From: G965215145 sp965215145
GTDB taxonomy: Bacteria; Bacteroidota; Rhodothermia; Rhodothermales; JANQRZ01
Length of the DNA: 64,000 nucleotides
Direction of reading: 5' to 3'
Assembly: GCA_965215145.1 (NCBI GenBank)
Contig: OZ244038.1
Coordinates: 3,534,001 to 3,598,000 of the forward strand
In this document: positions 36,610-50,143 of the stretch, piece after piece
Numbering within the stretch: the stretch's first letter is position 1
Layout: every line of letters starts with the position of its first letter
Position numbers and translations under genes: made by a program
The notes under the pieces: generated by a model
What the model saw: the letters and a program-made list of their open reading frames with translations, nothing else
Told to the model about the DNA's origin: nothing
Database searches by the model: none

Positions 36610-37904
36610 GACAGCCCGACACGCTCGAACAGTTCGTCCACGTGCCGGAGGTGGTAGGCCGGGTCGAACGCCTCGGCGATCTCGTTCTCCGAGAGGTGCT
36701 CCGTGATGGTGGGGTCGGCCTCGAGGATGGCGCGGAAGCTCCGGCGCTCGGCCCACGCCTGCATCGCGCGGGGCTGCACCATGTCGTAGGCGGCCTCCCG
36801 GCTCAGCCCCTTCTCGACCAGCATCAGCAGGAGGCGCTGGCTGTAGACGAGCCCGTGGGTCGCCTCCAGGTTCTCCCGCATCCGCTCGGGGTAGACCTGC
36901 AGGCCCTCGACGATGTTCGCCATCCGGTGCAGGGCGTAGTGGAGTACCGTCGTGGCGTCGGGGAGGATGACGCGCTCGACGGAGGAGTGGCTGATGTCGC
37001 GCTCGTGCCAGAGCGCCACGTTCTCGTAGGCGGCGACCATGTAGCCGCGCAGCAGCCGCGCCATGCCGGTGAGGTTCTCGCTCCCGACGGGGTTCCGCTT
37101 GTGCGGCATCGCGGACGAGCCCTTCTGCCCCTTCCCGAACGCCTCCTCGGCCTCCAGCACCTCGGAGCGCTGGAGGTGGCGGACCTCGACGGCCAGCCGC
37201 TCGATCCCCGCCCCGACCACGGCCAGCGTGCCGAGGTACACCGCGTGGCGGTCGCGGCCGAGCACCTGCGTCGAGATCGGCGCGGGCGCGAGGCCGAGCT
37301 TCTCCATCGTCACCCGCTCGACCGCCGGGGGGATGTTGGCGAAGGTGCCGACGGCGCCGCTGAGCTTGCCCACCCGGACCTCCTCGGCGGCGCGCTCGAG
37401 GCGCTCGCGGTTCCGGGTCATCTCGTCGTAGGCCAGCGCCAGCTTCAGCCCGAACGTCGTCGGCTCGGCGTGGACGCCGTGGGTGCGGCCGATGGTGAGG
37501 GTCGTCTTGTGCTCGCGCGCCTTCGCCGCGAGGACCTCGATCAGCCGGTCGAGCGCTTCCGTGATGAGCACGTTCGCTCGCGCGAGCCGGACGGAGAGCG
37601 CGGTGTCCACCACGTCGGAGGAGGTGAGGCCGTAGTGGACCCACTTCCGCTCCTCGCCGAGCGTCTCCGAGACGGCCCGCGTGAAGGCGACCACGTCGTG
37701 CCGCGTGGCACGTTCGATCTCGTGGATCCGGCCCACGTCGAAGTCCGCCTCGCGGTAGAGCGTCTCGACGTCCTCGGGGGGGATGACGCCAGTGACTTCG
37801 CTCCACGCCGCACATGCTGCCAACTCCACGTCGAGCCACGATTGGAACTGGCCGCGCTCGCTCCACAGAGCGGCCATCTTGGGGCGGGTATAACGGGCGA
37901 TCAT
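36606..37904 (-). CDS. purB: Adenylosuccinate lyase
   Basis: 432-aa enzyme of purine synthesis, cleaving SAICAR and adenylosuccinate to release fumarate. Motifs: N-terminal MIARYTRPKMAALWSE, HDVVAFTRAVSE near residue 70, VHYGLTSSDVVDTALSVRL near 85, IGRTHGVHAEPTTFGLK near 137, and the superfamily signature GSSAMPHKRNPVGSENLTG near 262. The ATG at 37904 fits the family N-terminus. Its stop codon is part of a palindromic repeat. Confidence 0.96.
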   Translation of the reverse strand: MIARYTRPKMAALWSERGQFQSWLDVELAACAAWSEVTGVIPPEDVETLYREADFDVGRIHEIERATRHDVVAFTRAVSETLGEERKWVHYGLTSSDVVDTALSVRLARANVLITEALDRLIEVLAAKAREHKTTLTIGRTHGVHAEPTTFGLKLALAYDEMTRNRERLERAAEEVRVGKLSGAVGTFANIPPAVERVTMEKLGLAPAPISTQVLGRDRHAVYLGTLAVVGAGIERLAVEVRHLQRSEVLEAEEAFGKGQKGSSAMPHKRNPVGSENLTGMARLLRGYMVAAYENVALWHERDISHSSVERVILPDATTVLHYALHRMANIVEGLQVYPERMRENLEATHGLVYSQRLLLMLVEKGLSREAAYDMVQPRAMQAWAERRSFRAILEADPTITEHLSENEIAEAFDPAYHLRHVDELFERVGLS

Positions 37905-38011
37905 GGGGCTTACGGAAAGCGAAGAGGGGGTGAAGGCAGGAGGAGAGTCTAGCCCTGGGCGGGCTGAGCGGGGGGCAATTCCCCGTGAGGAAGTGAAACA
38001 GGGCGCCGCGC

Positions 38012-38042
38012 TTGACACGGGTGACGCACATGCTTATTGTTA
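38012..38042 (+). promoter_or_regulatory. Candidate promoter of the first S8 protease gene
   Basis: TTG (38012-38014, within TTGACA), a 20-nt spacer, then TATTGTTA (38035-38042). It fits either a -33/-7 Bacteroidota layout or a housekeeping -35/-10. It lies ~104 nt upstream of the start in a locally AT-richer stretch. Confidence 0.45.
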
Positions 38043-38145
38043 CAACGCCTTCTTGAAATCGTCGCCGTCCGCTCACTGGACCTTGACGCCGCTTGATTCT
38101 GGACGGCCCCCCGGCTCCTTCCCCCGCCCGCATTCCCCGCTCTTT

Positions 38146-39645
<1,500 letters not shown>

Positions 39646-39888
39646 GCTCCGGCCTCGCTGCACAGACGGCGGGCGTGTTTCATCCGAGGCGCACCCCCCG
39701 TTCTCTTTCCCGACAGCGGGATCGTCCTTTCCCGAAAGGGGCTCGGATCGGCTTCCTCGGCCATCCATCAGTGAACCCTTAACTTCCACGGTTGCGTCCG
39801 GCGGCCTCCTCCCCGTACCTACCGCCCTCATCCAATCACCCGGCGCGCCAAGATCAGCACGACGTGCGCGCCGCATTCCCCACCCCCG

Positions 39889-41394
<1,506 letters not shown>

Positions 41395-41415
41395 ACTCAG
41401 GTTCGGCTGAGGTCT

Positions 41416-41446
41416 GAGGGGCGCGTCTCACTGAGGCGCGCCCCTC
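41416..41446. terminator. Bidirectional intrinsic terminator
   Basis: GAGGGGCGCG (41416-41425) pairs perfectly with CGCGCCCCTC (41437-41446), followed by TTCTCTCT. It separates the convergent S8 protease and ECF sigma genes. Confidence 0.85.
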
Positions 41447-41458
41447 TTCTCTCTCCCC

Positions 41459-42097
41459 TCAGAGGTCCTCGCGGCGGTCGCGGAGGAAGCGGTAGAGGAG
41501 GGCGCGGGCGCGGAAGATGTGCGCCTTCACGGTGCCCAGCGGGAGCTCCAGCGCGGTGGCGATCTCGTCGTAGCTCATCTCCTGCTGGTGCCGCATCACG
41601 ATCACGCGGTGGTACTTCTCCGGGAGCCGCTCGATGGCCTCCTGGATCAGCTCCCGCCGCTGGTCCGCGACGACGTGGCGGTCCGGGCGGTACGTCGTGT
41701 CGGGGAGCTCGTAGGGGCGGTCGTCGGCGTCGCGGCCGGGGGCGGGCTGGTCGATCGAGAACGTCCGGAGCTTCTTGCGCCGGAGGTAGTCGATGGTGTG
41801 GTTCGTGGCGATCTTGTAGAGCCACGTCGAGAAGGCGTAGGCGCTGGAGTACGAGGCGAGCGAGGTGAACGCCTTGATGAACGCCTCCTGCACGAGGTCG
41901 TCGACCTGCCCCTGGTCCCGGACCATCCGGCCGACGTGGCGGCGGATCGGCTCGCGGTACTTCTGGAGGAGCCGGTCGTAGGCGCCCTGGTCCCCGGCGA
42001 GGGCCTCCTCCACGAGCGCGCGGTCCTGCTCGCTCGACGCCGAGGGCGCGGCGGAGCCGGCGGCGCTGGAGGGGGGATCGTCGGGGGTACGGGCCAT
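41459..42097 (-). CDS. ECF (RpoE-like) sigma factor
   Basis: 212-aa sigma factor. Region 2 holds YDRLLQKYREPIRRHVGRMV, VDDLVQEAFIKAFTSLASY (core-binding DDLVQE) and FSTWLYKIATNHTIDYLRR. Region 4 holds LPEKYHRVIVMRHQQEMSY and the helix-turn-helix IATALELPLGTVKAHIFRAR. Unlike the sigma at 115-675, it is the common RpoE type with no kinase alongside; no anti-sigma gene is adjacent. Residues 1-22 are a low-complexity Ala/Ser-rich extension, so the start could be somewhat downstream. Confidence 0.93.
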   Translation of the reverse strand: MARTPDDPPSSAAGSAAPSASSEQDRALVEEALAGDQGAYDRLLQKYREPIRRHVGRMVRDQGQVDDLVQEAFIKAFTSLASYSSAYAFSTWLYKIATNHTIDYLRRKKLRTFSIDQPAPGRDADDRPYELPDTTYRPDRHVVADQRRELIQEAIERLPEKYHRVIVMRHQQEMSYDEIATALELPLGTVKAHIFRARALLYRFLRDRREDL

Positions 42098-42211
42098 GCG
42101 GGGACGGGTGTGCGGGCGCGGCGGAATCTACGCCCGCGCGCTAGTGCGCCTGTCCGTGGGCCGTGCCCTCCCCGCCGCCTACCAGCATCGCCCGGTAGCG
42201 CTCGGCCTCGG

Positions 42212-42727
42212 CCAAGCGCCCCCCAGACGCTCTCGTTCAACCAGACGGTCCAGAACAACTCACCGTTCGGGAACTACGTTTACATCCTCCGCGCCGGGAC
42301 CTTCCCCGGCACCGCGCTCGCCGAGGACAGCTTCCCCATGAGCGTCCTGCCGAGCAGCGGTGTGGCAGCGCGCGGGGATGCAGGCGCGGGCACTCCGTTC
42401 GGTGAGGGCTGGGTGACCGAGCCCGACGCCGAGGCGGCGAGCCGCACGGACGAGGCGCTGCCCCCGGCGGTGAGCCTGGAGGCCCTCTTCCCAAATCCGG
42501 CGCAGGGCGCGGCGCCGGTGGCGTTCGCGCTGCCGAAGGCCAGCCCAGTCCGGCTGGCCGTCTACGACGTGCCTGGGCGCGAGGTGGCCGTGCTGGTGGG
42601 CGGCGAGGTGGAGGCGGACCGCCACGCGGCGCGGCTCGACGCGCAGGTGTTGCCGGCGGGGGCGTACCTCGTCCGGCTGGGGGCCGGCGACCGGGTCGAG
42701 ACGCAGCGGCTGACCCCCGTCCGGTAG
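42212..42727 (+). pseudogene. Truncated T9SS-tail fragment
   Basis: An open stretch without its own start, encoding the equivalent of the last ~170 residues of the beta-helix gene that follows. QTLSFNQTVQNNSPFGNYVY matches QTIRLSQRAPTNVSLGVYTY; GTFPGTALAEDSF matches GTFPNSVLAEDGF; and a full Por-type sorting tail follows (ALFPNPAQG, VRLAVYDVPGREVAVL, LPAGAYLVRL, final RLTPVR). Everything upstream of these ~170 residues is missing. It is best read as the 3' remnant of a deleted paralog. Confidence 0.8.
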
Positions 42728-42740
42728 CGAAGCACGAGGA

Positions 42741-42793
42741 GGATGTGGCGCGCCCGCCCCGGCCGAGGCTGGGGCGGGCGCGCTCGCACATCC
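42741..42793 (+). terminator. Very strong GC hairpin (terminator-like)
   Basis: GCGCGCCCGCCCC (42748-42760) pairs perfectly with GGGGCGGGCGCGC (42771-42783), and GGATGT/ACATCC closes the outside. There is no T-run. It follows the T9SS-tail fragment, as expected for the terminator of the lost gene. Confidence 0.65.
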
Positions 42794-42808
42794 GGCTCGG
42801 GATGTGTG

Positions 42809-42816
42809 TAAATTGA
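42809..42816 (+). promoter_or_regulatory. Possible -7 element of the beta-helix gene
   Basis: TAAATTGA in an AT-rich patch 122 nt upstream of the start. It fits TAnnTTGN, but no -33 TTG lies at the expected distance. Confidence 0.3.
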
Positions 42817-42938
42817 TGTGTCGGGAGGGCGGGACCGGGAGATCCTCCTGCATAATCACGGTTTGCAGCGTCTGGCATCGCCTCTGGATCGGGGCTGGAG
42901 GCCGGGCGCCGGCCGCCCTTTTCCCGCTCCTAACGCTC

Positions 42939-45900
42939 ATGTATCGCCTTCTCGCCTTTTTCGCGCTCCTCCTCGTCGTGGCTCCGACGCCTGCGGTCTT
43001 CGGGCAGCACGCCCCGAGGCTAGACGGCCCTGAGGCTCGCTACGCCGCCGACGCCACCACGGGCGTGCCGACGCTCGCCCCGGAGCTCACGGCGGACCTG
43101 CTCGCCGGCCAGCGCGCCCGCCGCGCCAGCCTCCTGGCCGAGTTGGAGCGGGCGCCCCGGCCGCGCCGCGCGACCGCCACCCCGCCTCAGCGGCGCGGCG
43201 GCGCCACGGTCTTCACCGTCGACAACGCCTTCGACGACCCCGACACGGCACCCGGCGACAGCCTCTGCTCGACGTTCTTCCTCGACTGCACGCTGCGTGC
43301 GGCGCTGGAGGAGGCCAACGCGACGCCCGGCACGAACCCGATCCGGATCGAGTTCGCCCTCGCGTTCGGGCCGGTGGGCCAGCCGGACCCCGAGACGGGG
43401 GTGTGGACCATCTTCCCGAACCTCACGAGCGCCGGCTCGCTCGGCCCCCTCCCGACCGTCACCCGCTCCGCCGTCACCGTGGACGGGCAGACGCAGGGCG
43501 GCGCCTCCTGCGGCGCCCTCACCGAGGGCGTCCCGCACGACCTCCGCGTCGCGCTGGACGGGAGCCTGCTGACGGGTGCCGGCAACGGCCTCGCGGCCTC
43601 CAACGCGGCCGCCGGCGTCACCTTCCGCGGCCTCCTCGTACGGCGCTTCCCCGGCTATGGCCTCGTCGGCGGCGGGGCCGGTAGCCTCCTCGATTGTCTC
43701 AACGTCGGGGTCGAGGTGGACACGGCCGCGGCGGTGCCCAACGCCGACGGCGTGCTCGTCGGCGCCGGCCCCTCCGCAGGCGTCGTCACGGTGCAGAACA
43801 GCCTCGTCTCCGGCAACCTCGGCGCCGGTGTCGTGCTCGCGCGGAACCGCACGGAGGTCCGCCACAACCTCATCGGGACGGACGAGACCGGGAGCCTCGC
43901 GCTCGGCAACGGCGGCGGCGGTGTTTTCGTGGTGGGGGACGACGTGGTGTTGGACGGTAACGTCGTCTCGGCCAACGGCGCCGACGGGATCACGCTGAGC
44001 ACCGCGGGCGCACTCACCGCCGAGCGGGCCGTGCTGACGGCGAACCTCGTCGGGCTCGCGCGCAACGGTACGGGCCTCGGCCTCGGCAACGCGGGCGATG
44101 GGATCGCCGTCAGCGGGGGGGCCAACGGCCACCGCATCGGCGAGGCCGGCGCGGGCAACACCGTCGCGGCCAACGTGGGTGCGGGCCTCCGCCTTGCCGG
44201 GCCGGGCAACACCGCGCTCGGCAACACCATCGGCCTCGCGGCTGGGAACGGCGCGGCGCCGAACGCCGTCGGCGTCGAGATCACCGCGGCGGGGAACGTC
44301 CTGGGCGGCGGGGCGGCCGGGGAGCGGAACGTGATCTCCGGTAACAGCGGGGACGGCGTGGTCGTCAGCGCCGACGACGTCTCCGTGACGGGGAACGTGA
44401 TCGGGCTCGCAGCCTCGGGCGCCACGCGCGCCAATGACCTCGGCGTCGTGGTCGGCGCCGTCTCCGGGGTCAGCCTCTCCGGCAACACGATCTCCGGCAA
44501 CCGCTTCGGCGGCGTCACGGCCACGGGGTGCGACGACCTCGCGGTCTCGGACAACCGGATCGGCACGCGCCAGAACGGCCTCGTCGCGCGGGCCAACGGC
44601 GGGGCGGGCCTCGCGGCCTCCGAGTGCGGCGGGCTCACCATCGAGGGGAACGTCGTCGCGGCTAACCTCGGCGACGGGGTCGCCGTGACGAGCGCGGCCT
44701 CGGGCGGCCTCGTCGTGGTGCGGGACAACACCGTCGGCCTCGGCGCCGACGGCGCGGCGGCGCTCGGCAACGACGGCATCGGCATCCTCGTCAGCGCCCC
44801 GGCGCTCACCGTCCGGCTCGGCGAGCCCGGCGCGGGCAACGTCGTCGGCGACAACGCCGGCCCGGGCATCGTGCTCGACGGCGGGGTCGGAGCGCGCATC
44901 GAGGCGAACACGGTGGGCGTCAGCGCAGCGGGGACGGTGGGCCGCGGCAACGGCGCCAGCGGTATCAGCGTCCTGAACGCCGCCGGCACCGTCGTCCGCG
45001 GCAACCTCGTCAGCGACAACGCCGACATCGGCGTCTTCCTCGACGGCACGAGCAGAGATGCCATCCAGGGCAACGTCGTCGGCACCGACGCGGCCGGTAC
45101 GCTCGACCTCGGCAACGGCCGCGCGGGCATCTTCTGCGAGGACGCGACCGACGCCCTCGTCGGCGGGACCGGGCCGGGCGAGGGGAACACGGTCGCCTTC
45201 AACACCGACGCCTTCACCGATGGCGACGGCGTCTTCCTGAAGCCGCCGTGCCAGCGGATCGCCATCCTCGGCAACAGCATCTACCGGAACGACGGCCTCG
45301 GCATCGACCTCTTCCCGCAGCCGGTGGCCCCGAACGACCCCGGCGACGGCGACAGCGGCGCCAACGGGCTCACCAACTTCCCCGTCATCACCGCCGCAGA
45401 GAGCGACGGGGCGGCGCTCACGCTCTCGTTCTTCATGGACGCCCTCCCGAATCAGGCGTACCGCGTTGAGTTCTTCGCTAACGCGGCACCTGATCCCCGC
45501 GGGTACGGCGAGGGCGAGTCGTTTGTCGCCGCGACCACCGTGACGACCGGCGCCAATGGGTTCAGAGCGGAGACTATCACCGTGCCCTCGGAGGTCCCCG
45601 CCGGCGCCTGGATCGCGGCGACCGCCACGCCCATCGATGCGGCCACGCCGACGGGCTTTCGGGGGACGAGCGAGTTCTCGGAGGCGGTGCGCGTCGTGGG
45701 CGGGACGAGCGCACCGCTGGCCGTCACGATCACCCCGACGAGCCAGACGCCGCCGCTCGTGCTCCCGCTCGGCGAGCGACTGTTCTTCAGCGTCACCTTC
45801 GCCGTCGGCCCCACCGGCCCCTCGTCGTTCCAGTACTGGACGGAGGCCGTGACCCCGAGCGGCAACGTCGTCAGCCCCATCATCGGCCCGACGACGGTCG

Positions 45901-46493
45901 CCCTCACGCCGGGCACGTCGCAGACGATCCGGCTCTCGCAGCGGGCACCGACGAACGTCTCCCTGGGCGTCTACACCTACCGGGTCCGTGTGGGCACCTT
46001 CCCGAACTCCGTGCTCGCCGAGGACGGCTTCACCGTCACGCTGGTCCCGCCCACCGGCGCGGCTGCGCTCCAGGACGCGGACCGCCCCGGCGCGTGGCTC
46101 GCCTTCGACGCCGCGGGGAACCCGCTCGACGCCGACGCGCCGCTCGACCTCCGCACCGGGACGGAGACGGCGGAGCCGGGCGAGGGCCACGCGGACGAGG
46201 CGTTGCCGGAGGCGGTGACATTAGAGGCCGTCTTCCCGAACCCGGCGCGGGGCGCGGTCACGGTGGCGTTCGCGCTGCCCGAGGCGGGGCTGGTGCGGCT
46301 GACGGTCTACGACGCGCTCGGCCGGGCCGTCGCCCTGCTGGCGGACGGCGAGGCGGAGGCGGGCCGACACGCGACGACCCTCGACGGCTCCACGCTCCCG
46401 GCGGGGACCTACCTCGTTCGGCTCGAAGTCGCAGATCTCGGGAACCGGGCCGGCGGCACGGTGCAAAGCCGCCGGCTCACGATCATCCGCTGA
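42939..46493 (+). CDS. Large secreted beta-helix protein with T9SS sorting domain
   Basis: 1184-aa exported protein. It has a signal peptide (LAFFALLLVVAPTPAVFG, residues 4-22) and a CSLREA-like segment (CTLRAALEEANATPGTN, about 110-126). A long right-handed parallel beta-helix (about 190-850) is built of degenerate Asn/Gly-rich turns such as NRIGTRQNGLVARANGGAG, GNVIGL and GNTI. A linker domain of about 200 residues and a Por-type tail follow (EAVFPNPARG, VRLTVYDALGRAV, LPAGTYLVRLEV, final RRLTIIR). The protein should be carried to the cell surface by the type IX system. Binding target is unknown; beta-helices of this kind often act on polysaccharides. Confidence 0.9.
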   Translation: MYRLLAFFALLLVVAPTPAVFGQHAPRLDGPEARYAADATTGVPTLAPELTADLLAGQRARRASLLAELERAPRPRRATATPPQRRGGATVFTVDNAFDDPDTAPGDSLCSTFFLDCTLRAALEEANATPGTNPIRIEFALAFGPVGQPDPETGVWTIFPNLTSAGSLGPLPTVTRSAVTVDGQTQGGASCGALTEGVPHDLRVALDGSLLTGAGNGLAASNAAAGVTFRGLLVRRFPGYGLVGGGAGSLLDCLNVGVEVDTAAAVPNADGVLVGAGPSAGVVTVQNSLVSGNLGAGVVLARNRTEVRHNLIGTDETGSLALGNGGGGVFVVGDDVVLDGNVVSANGADGITLSTAGALTAERAVLTANLVGLARNGTGLGLGNAGDGIAVSGGANGHRIGEAGAGNTVAANVGAGLRLAGPGNTALGNTIGLAAGNGAAPNAVGVEITAAGNVLGGGAAGERNVISGNSGDGVVVSADDVSVTGNVIGLAASGATRANDLGVVVGAVSGVSLSGNTISGNRFGGVTATGCDDLAVSDNRIGTRQNGLVARANGGAGLAASECGGLTIEGNVVAANLGDGVAVTSAASGGLVVVRDNTVGLGADGAAALGNDGIGILVSAPALTVRLGEPGAGNVVGDNAGPGIVLDGGVGARIEANTVGVSAAGTVGRGNGASGISVLNAAGTVVRGNLVSDNADIGVFLDGTSRDAIQGNVVGTDAAGTLDLGNGRAGIFCEDATDALVGGTGPGEGNTVAFNTDAFTDGDGVFLKPPCQRIAILGNSIYRNDGLGIDLFPQPVAPNDPGDGDSGANGLTNFPVITAAESDGAALTLSFFMDALPNQAYRVEFFANAAPDPRGYGEGESFVAATTVTTGANGFRAETITVPSEVPAGAWIAATATPIDAATPTGFRGTSEFSEAVRVVGGTSAPLAVTITPTSQTPPLVLPLGERLFFSVTFAVGPTGPSSFQYWTEAVTPSGNVVSPIIGPTTVALTPGTSQTIRLSQRAPTNVSLGVYTYRVRVGTFPNSVLAEDGFTVTLVPPTGAAALQDADRPGAWLAFDAAGNPLDADAPLDLRTGTETAEPGEGHADEALPEAVTLEAVFPNPARGAVTVAFALPEAGLVRLTVYDALGRAVALLADGEAEAGRHATTLDGSTLPAGTYLVRLEVADLGNRAGGTVQSRRLTIIR

Positions 46494-46510
46494 TCGCCTC
46501 TGACGCTTGC

Positions 46511-46534
46511 AGGGGCGACCGGCCGGTCGCCCCT
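46511..46534. repeat. Palindromic repeat (AGGGGC...GCCCCT)
   Basis: AGGGGCGACCGG and CCGGTCGCCCCT are perfect 12-bp arms. It lies between the beta-helix gene and a fragment of the glutamine synthetase 3' end, in the same relative position as the element at 47268. Confidence 0.9.
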
Positions 46535-46549
46535 ACGGGTGTCGCGTCG

Positions 46550-46628
46550 CTTGACGAACAGCACCTCGCGGTAGGTCGGCAGCGGCCAGAGGTCGGCCGG
46601 GACGAGGCGCTCGAGAGCGGCGCGGACG
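46550..46628 (-). pseudogene. Duplicated 3'-end fragment of the GSIII gene
   Basis: On the minus strand it encodes RAALERLVPADLWPLPTY then REVLFVK, nearly the last 25 residues of the intact type III glutamine synthetase at 47292-49472 (...ERLVPADLWPLPTYREMLFVK). DNA identity is high, with one ~9-nt gap. It directly abuts the MazF stop codon and lacks its own stop after FVK. It is a partial duplication, not a working gene. Confidence 0.85.
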
Positions 46629-46970
46629 CTACAGCGCGAAGAGCTGGCGCAGCCGACTGTCCACGGCGCGCTGCTGCGTCGGGGTGAGACGCCCAAGCTC
46701 ACGCACTATGAGCGACTCGGCCACGGTCAACAGCCGGTGGAGCCGCACGACAGAGGTGACCTTGAGGCCGGTCGTGCTGAACCCCTCGCTTCCCGTTTCG
46801 ATCAGGAGATCGGTCTCCTCCGGGTCCGCAGGGCGGCGGCTGGTGATGAAGGCGAGGACCACGTGCCGGTACGGACCGACCGGATCGGTCAGGCACACGG
46901 CCGGGCGGAGCTTCGACGCCGAGAGGTCGTCGAAGGGGAACGGGACGAGGACGATTTTCCCCCGCGTCAC
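46629..46970 (-). CDS. PemK/MazF-family toxin
   Basis: 113-aa MazF-like ribonuclease. The N-terminal GKIVLVPFPFDDLSASKLRPAV matches the family start (G-x-V-x-x-x-x-x-P-F-x-x-x-x-x-x-x-x-RP), and VVLAFITSR and LKVTSVVRLHRL follow. Such toxins cleave mRNA at short sites until bound by antitoxin. The GTG start at 46970 overlaps the antitoxin stop (GTGA), giving coupled synthesis. It is flanked by copies of the GSIII gene end, see the adjacent fragment. Confidence 0.85.
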   Translation of the reverse strand: MTRGKIVLVPFPFDDLSASKLRPAVCLTDPVGPYRHVVLAFITSRRPADPEETDLLIETGSEGFSTTGLKVTSVVRLHRLLTVAESLIVRELGRLTPTQQRAVDSRLRQLFAL

Positions 46971-47215
46971 GGCCCGCTGAAGGGGGCGCCGTCGGAGGCC
47001 GTGTAGATGTCCTCGGCTTCGTCGTCAAGAAAATCGAACGCACTACTCCGGCTCGCGGCACGAAGCCAGTCCGGCTCGGAGGGCTCGTCCGGCGTCAAAA
47101 GCACGATCACGCGGACGGGGCCGGGCGCGGCCCCCCGGATGGGGCCGTCCAGGAGGAGGCGCCCCTCCGGATCGAGGGTGCCGGTGGTTTCTATGGCGAG
47201 AGACGAGGTCTCCAT
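46967..47215 (-). CDS. Antitoxin partner of the MazF toxin
   Basis: 82-aa acidic protein: N-terminal METSSLAIETTGTLDPEGRL, then LLDGPIRGAAPGPVRVIVLL and a C-terminal SSAFDFLDDEAEDIYTASDG. This FDFL...EDIYT..DG ending is, from memory, seen in many short antitoxin-like proteins encoded before MazF-type toxins. The C-terminal acidic tail is the likely toxin-binding region. TACCTTGA at 47242-47235 is a possible promoter element just upstream. Confidence 0.72.
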   Translation of the reverse strand: METSSLAIETTGTLDPEGRLLLDGPIRGAAPGPVRVIVLLTPDEPSEPDWLRAASRSSAFDFLDDEAEDIYTASDGAPFSGP

Positions 47216-47234
47216 GGAAGCGGGGGACTGTGGC

Positions 47235-47242
47235 TCAAGGTA
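47235..47242 (-). promoter_or_regulatory. Possible -7 element of the toxin-antitoxin pair
   Basis: TACCTTGA on the minus strand, ~20 nt upstream of the antitoxin start. No -33 TTG lies at the usual distance; the palindrome at 47268-47295 lies just beyond. Confidence 0.35.
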
Positions 47243-47267
47243 CGCTCTGCACTCACCTCAGCCTGTC

Positions 47268-47291
47268 GTAGGGGCGCAGCACGCTGGGCCC

Positions 47292-47295
<4 letters not shown>
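47268..47295. repeat. Palindromic repeat supplying the GSIII stop codon
   Basis: GTAGGGGCGCAGC and GCTGGGCCCCTAC are arms with a mismatch. Read on the minus strand, the TAG of GTAGGGGC is the glutamine synthetase stop (47292-47294). Confidence 0.85.
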
Positions 47296-49472
<2,177 letters not shown>

Positions 49473-49524
49473 GGGGCCGGGGCGTTCGGTGAAGGGGAAC
49501 CTGCGGTGAGGGGGGCCTTGGGGT

Positions 49525-50007
49525 CTATCGGCCGTTGGGGTGGAGCGTCATCGGCTCGGCGGGGAGGTACGCCGATTCCTTGAGCGAGGAGAGCACGATG
49601 CTCGTCTGCGTGCCGCGGACGCCGTCGAGCCGCTGGAGCGCGGCGAGGAGGCGTTCGAGCGCGCCGGTGTTCCGGACGCGGACCTTGAGGATGTGGGAGC
49701 CCTCGCCGGTGACGGAGTGCAGCTCCTGCACCTCGGGCATCGCGGTCACGGCGTCGATAAAGGCGGGGTAGTGCTCGCTCCCGGCCATCTGCACGCGGAT
49801 AAAGGCGGCCACGTCGAAGCCGAGCCGCTTGGCGTCCACGGTGGCGTGGTAGCCGGTGAGCACGCCGCGTTCTTCCAGCTTCCGCATCCGGTCCGAGACC
49901 GACGGCAGCGAGAGCCCGACCGCCTCGGCGATCCGGTTCCGCTTGATCCGCCCCTCGGTCTGGAGGAGGTGGAGGATCTGGACGTCGATGTCGTCGAGCT
50001 TTTCCAC
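49525..50007 (-). CDS. Lrp/AsnC family transcriptional regulator
   Basis: 160-aa regulator. The N-terminal winged helix (about residues 1-60) has LDDIDVQILHLLQTEGRIKR and the recognition region LSLPSVSDRMRKLEERGVLTG. The C-terminal RAM domain has VAAFIRVQMAGSEHY and VTGEGSHILKVRVRNTGALE, which bind amino acids. The GTG at 50007 is chosen because a TTG-N21-TACTTTG promoter (50071-50041) would place the transcript start downstream of the alternative start near 50055. The adjacent GSIII gene is its probable target. Confidence 0.9.
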   Translation of the reverse strand: MEKLDDIDVQILHLLQTEGRIKRNRIAEAVGLSLPSVSDRMRKLEERGVLTGYHATVDAKRLGFDVAAFIRVQMAGSEHYPAFIDAVTAMPEVQELHSVTGEGSHILKVRVRNTGALERLLAALQRLDGVRGTQTSIVLSSLKESAYLPAEPMTLHPNGR

Positions 50008-50040
50008 TAGGCGCGGCCTGCGCTTTTTAGGTGACACGCA

Positions 50041-50071
50041 CAAAGTACCGCTCACTCCACCACCGATCCAA
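50041..50071 (-). promoter_or_regulatory. Promoter of the lrp-glnN unit
   Basis: On the minus strand TTG (50071-50069), a 21-nt spacer and TACTTTG (50047-50041) match the Bacteroidota -33/-7 pattern well. It lies ~34 nt upstream of the GTG start and within a locally AT-rich patch. Confidence 0.6.
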
Positions 50072-50143
50072 GTGGCTGCCTAATAAAGTTACGCTACCTT
50101 AACACAACGACCAAGGTTTATAAGCTTCCCGGCGACTCCTCCC

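Noticed and set aside
50086..50143. TACCTTAA near 50095 as a promoter on the + strand
   Set aside because: No + strand gene follows; the next genes in both directions are on the minus strand.
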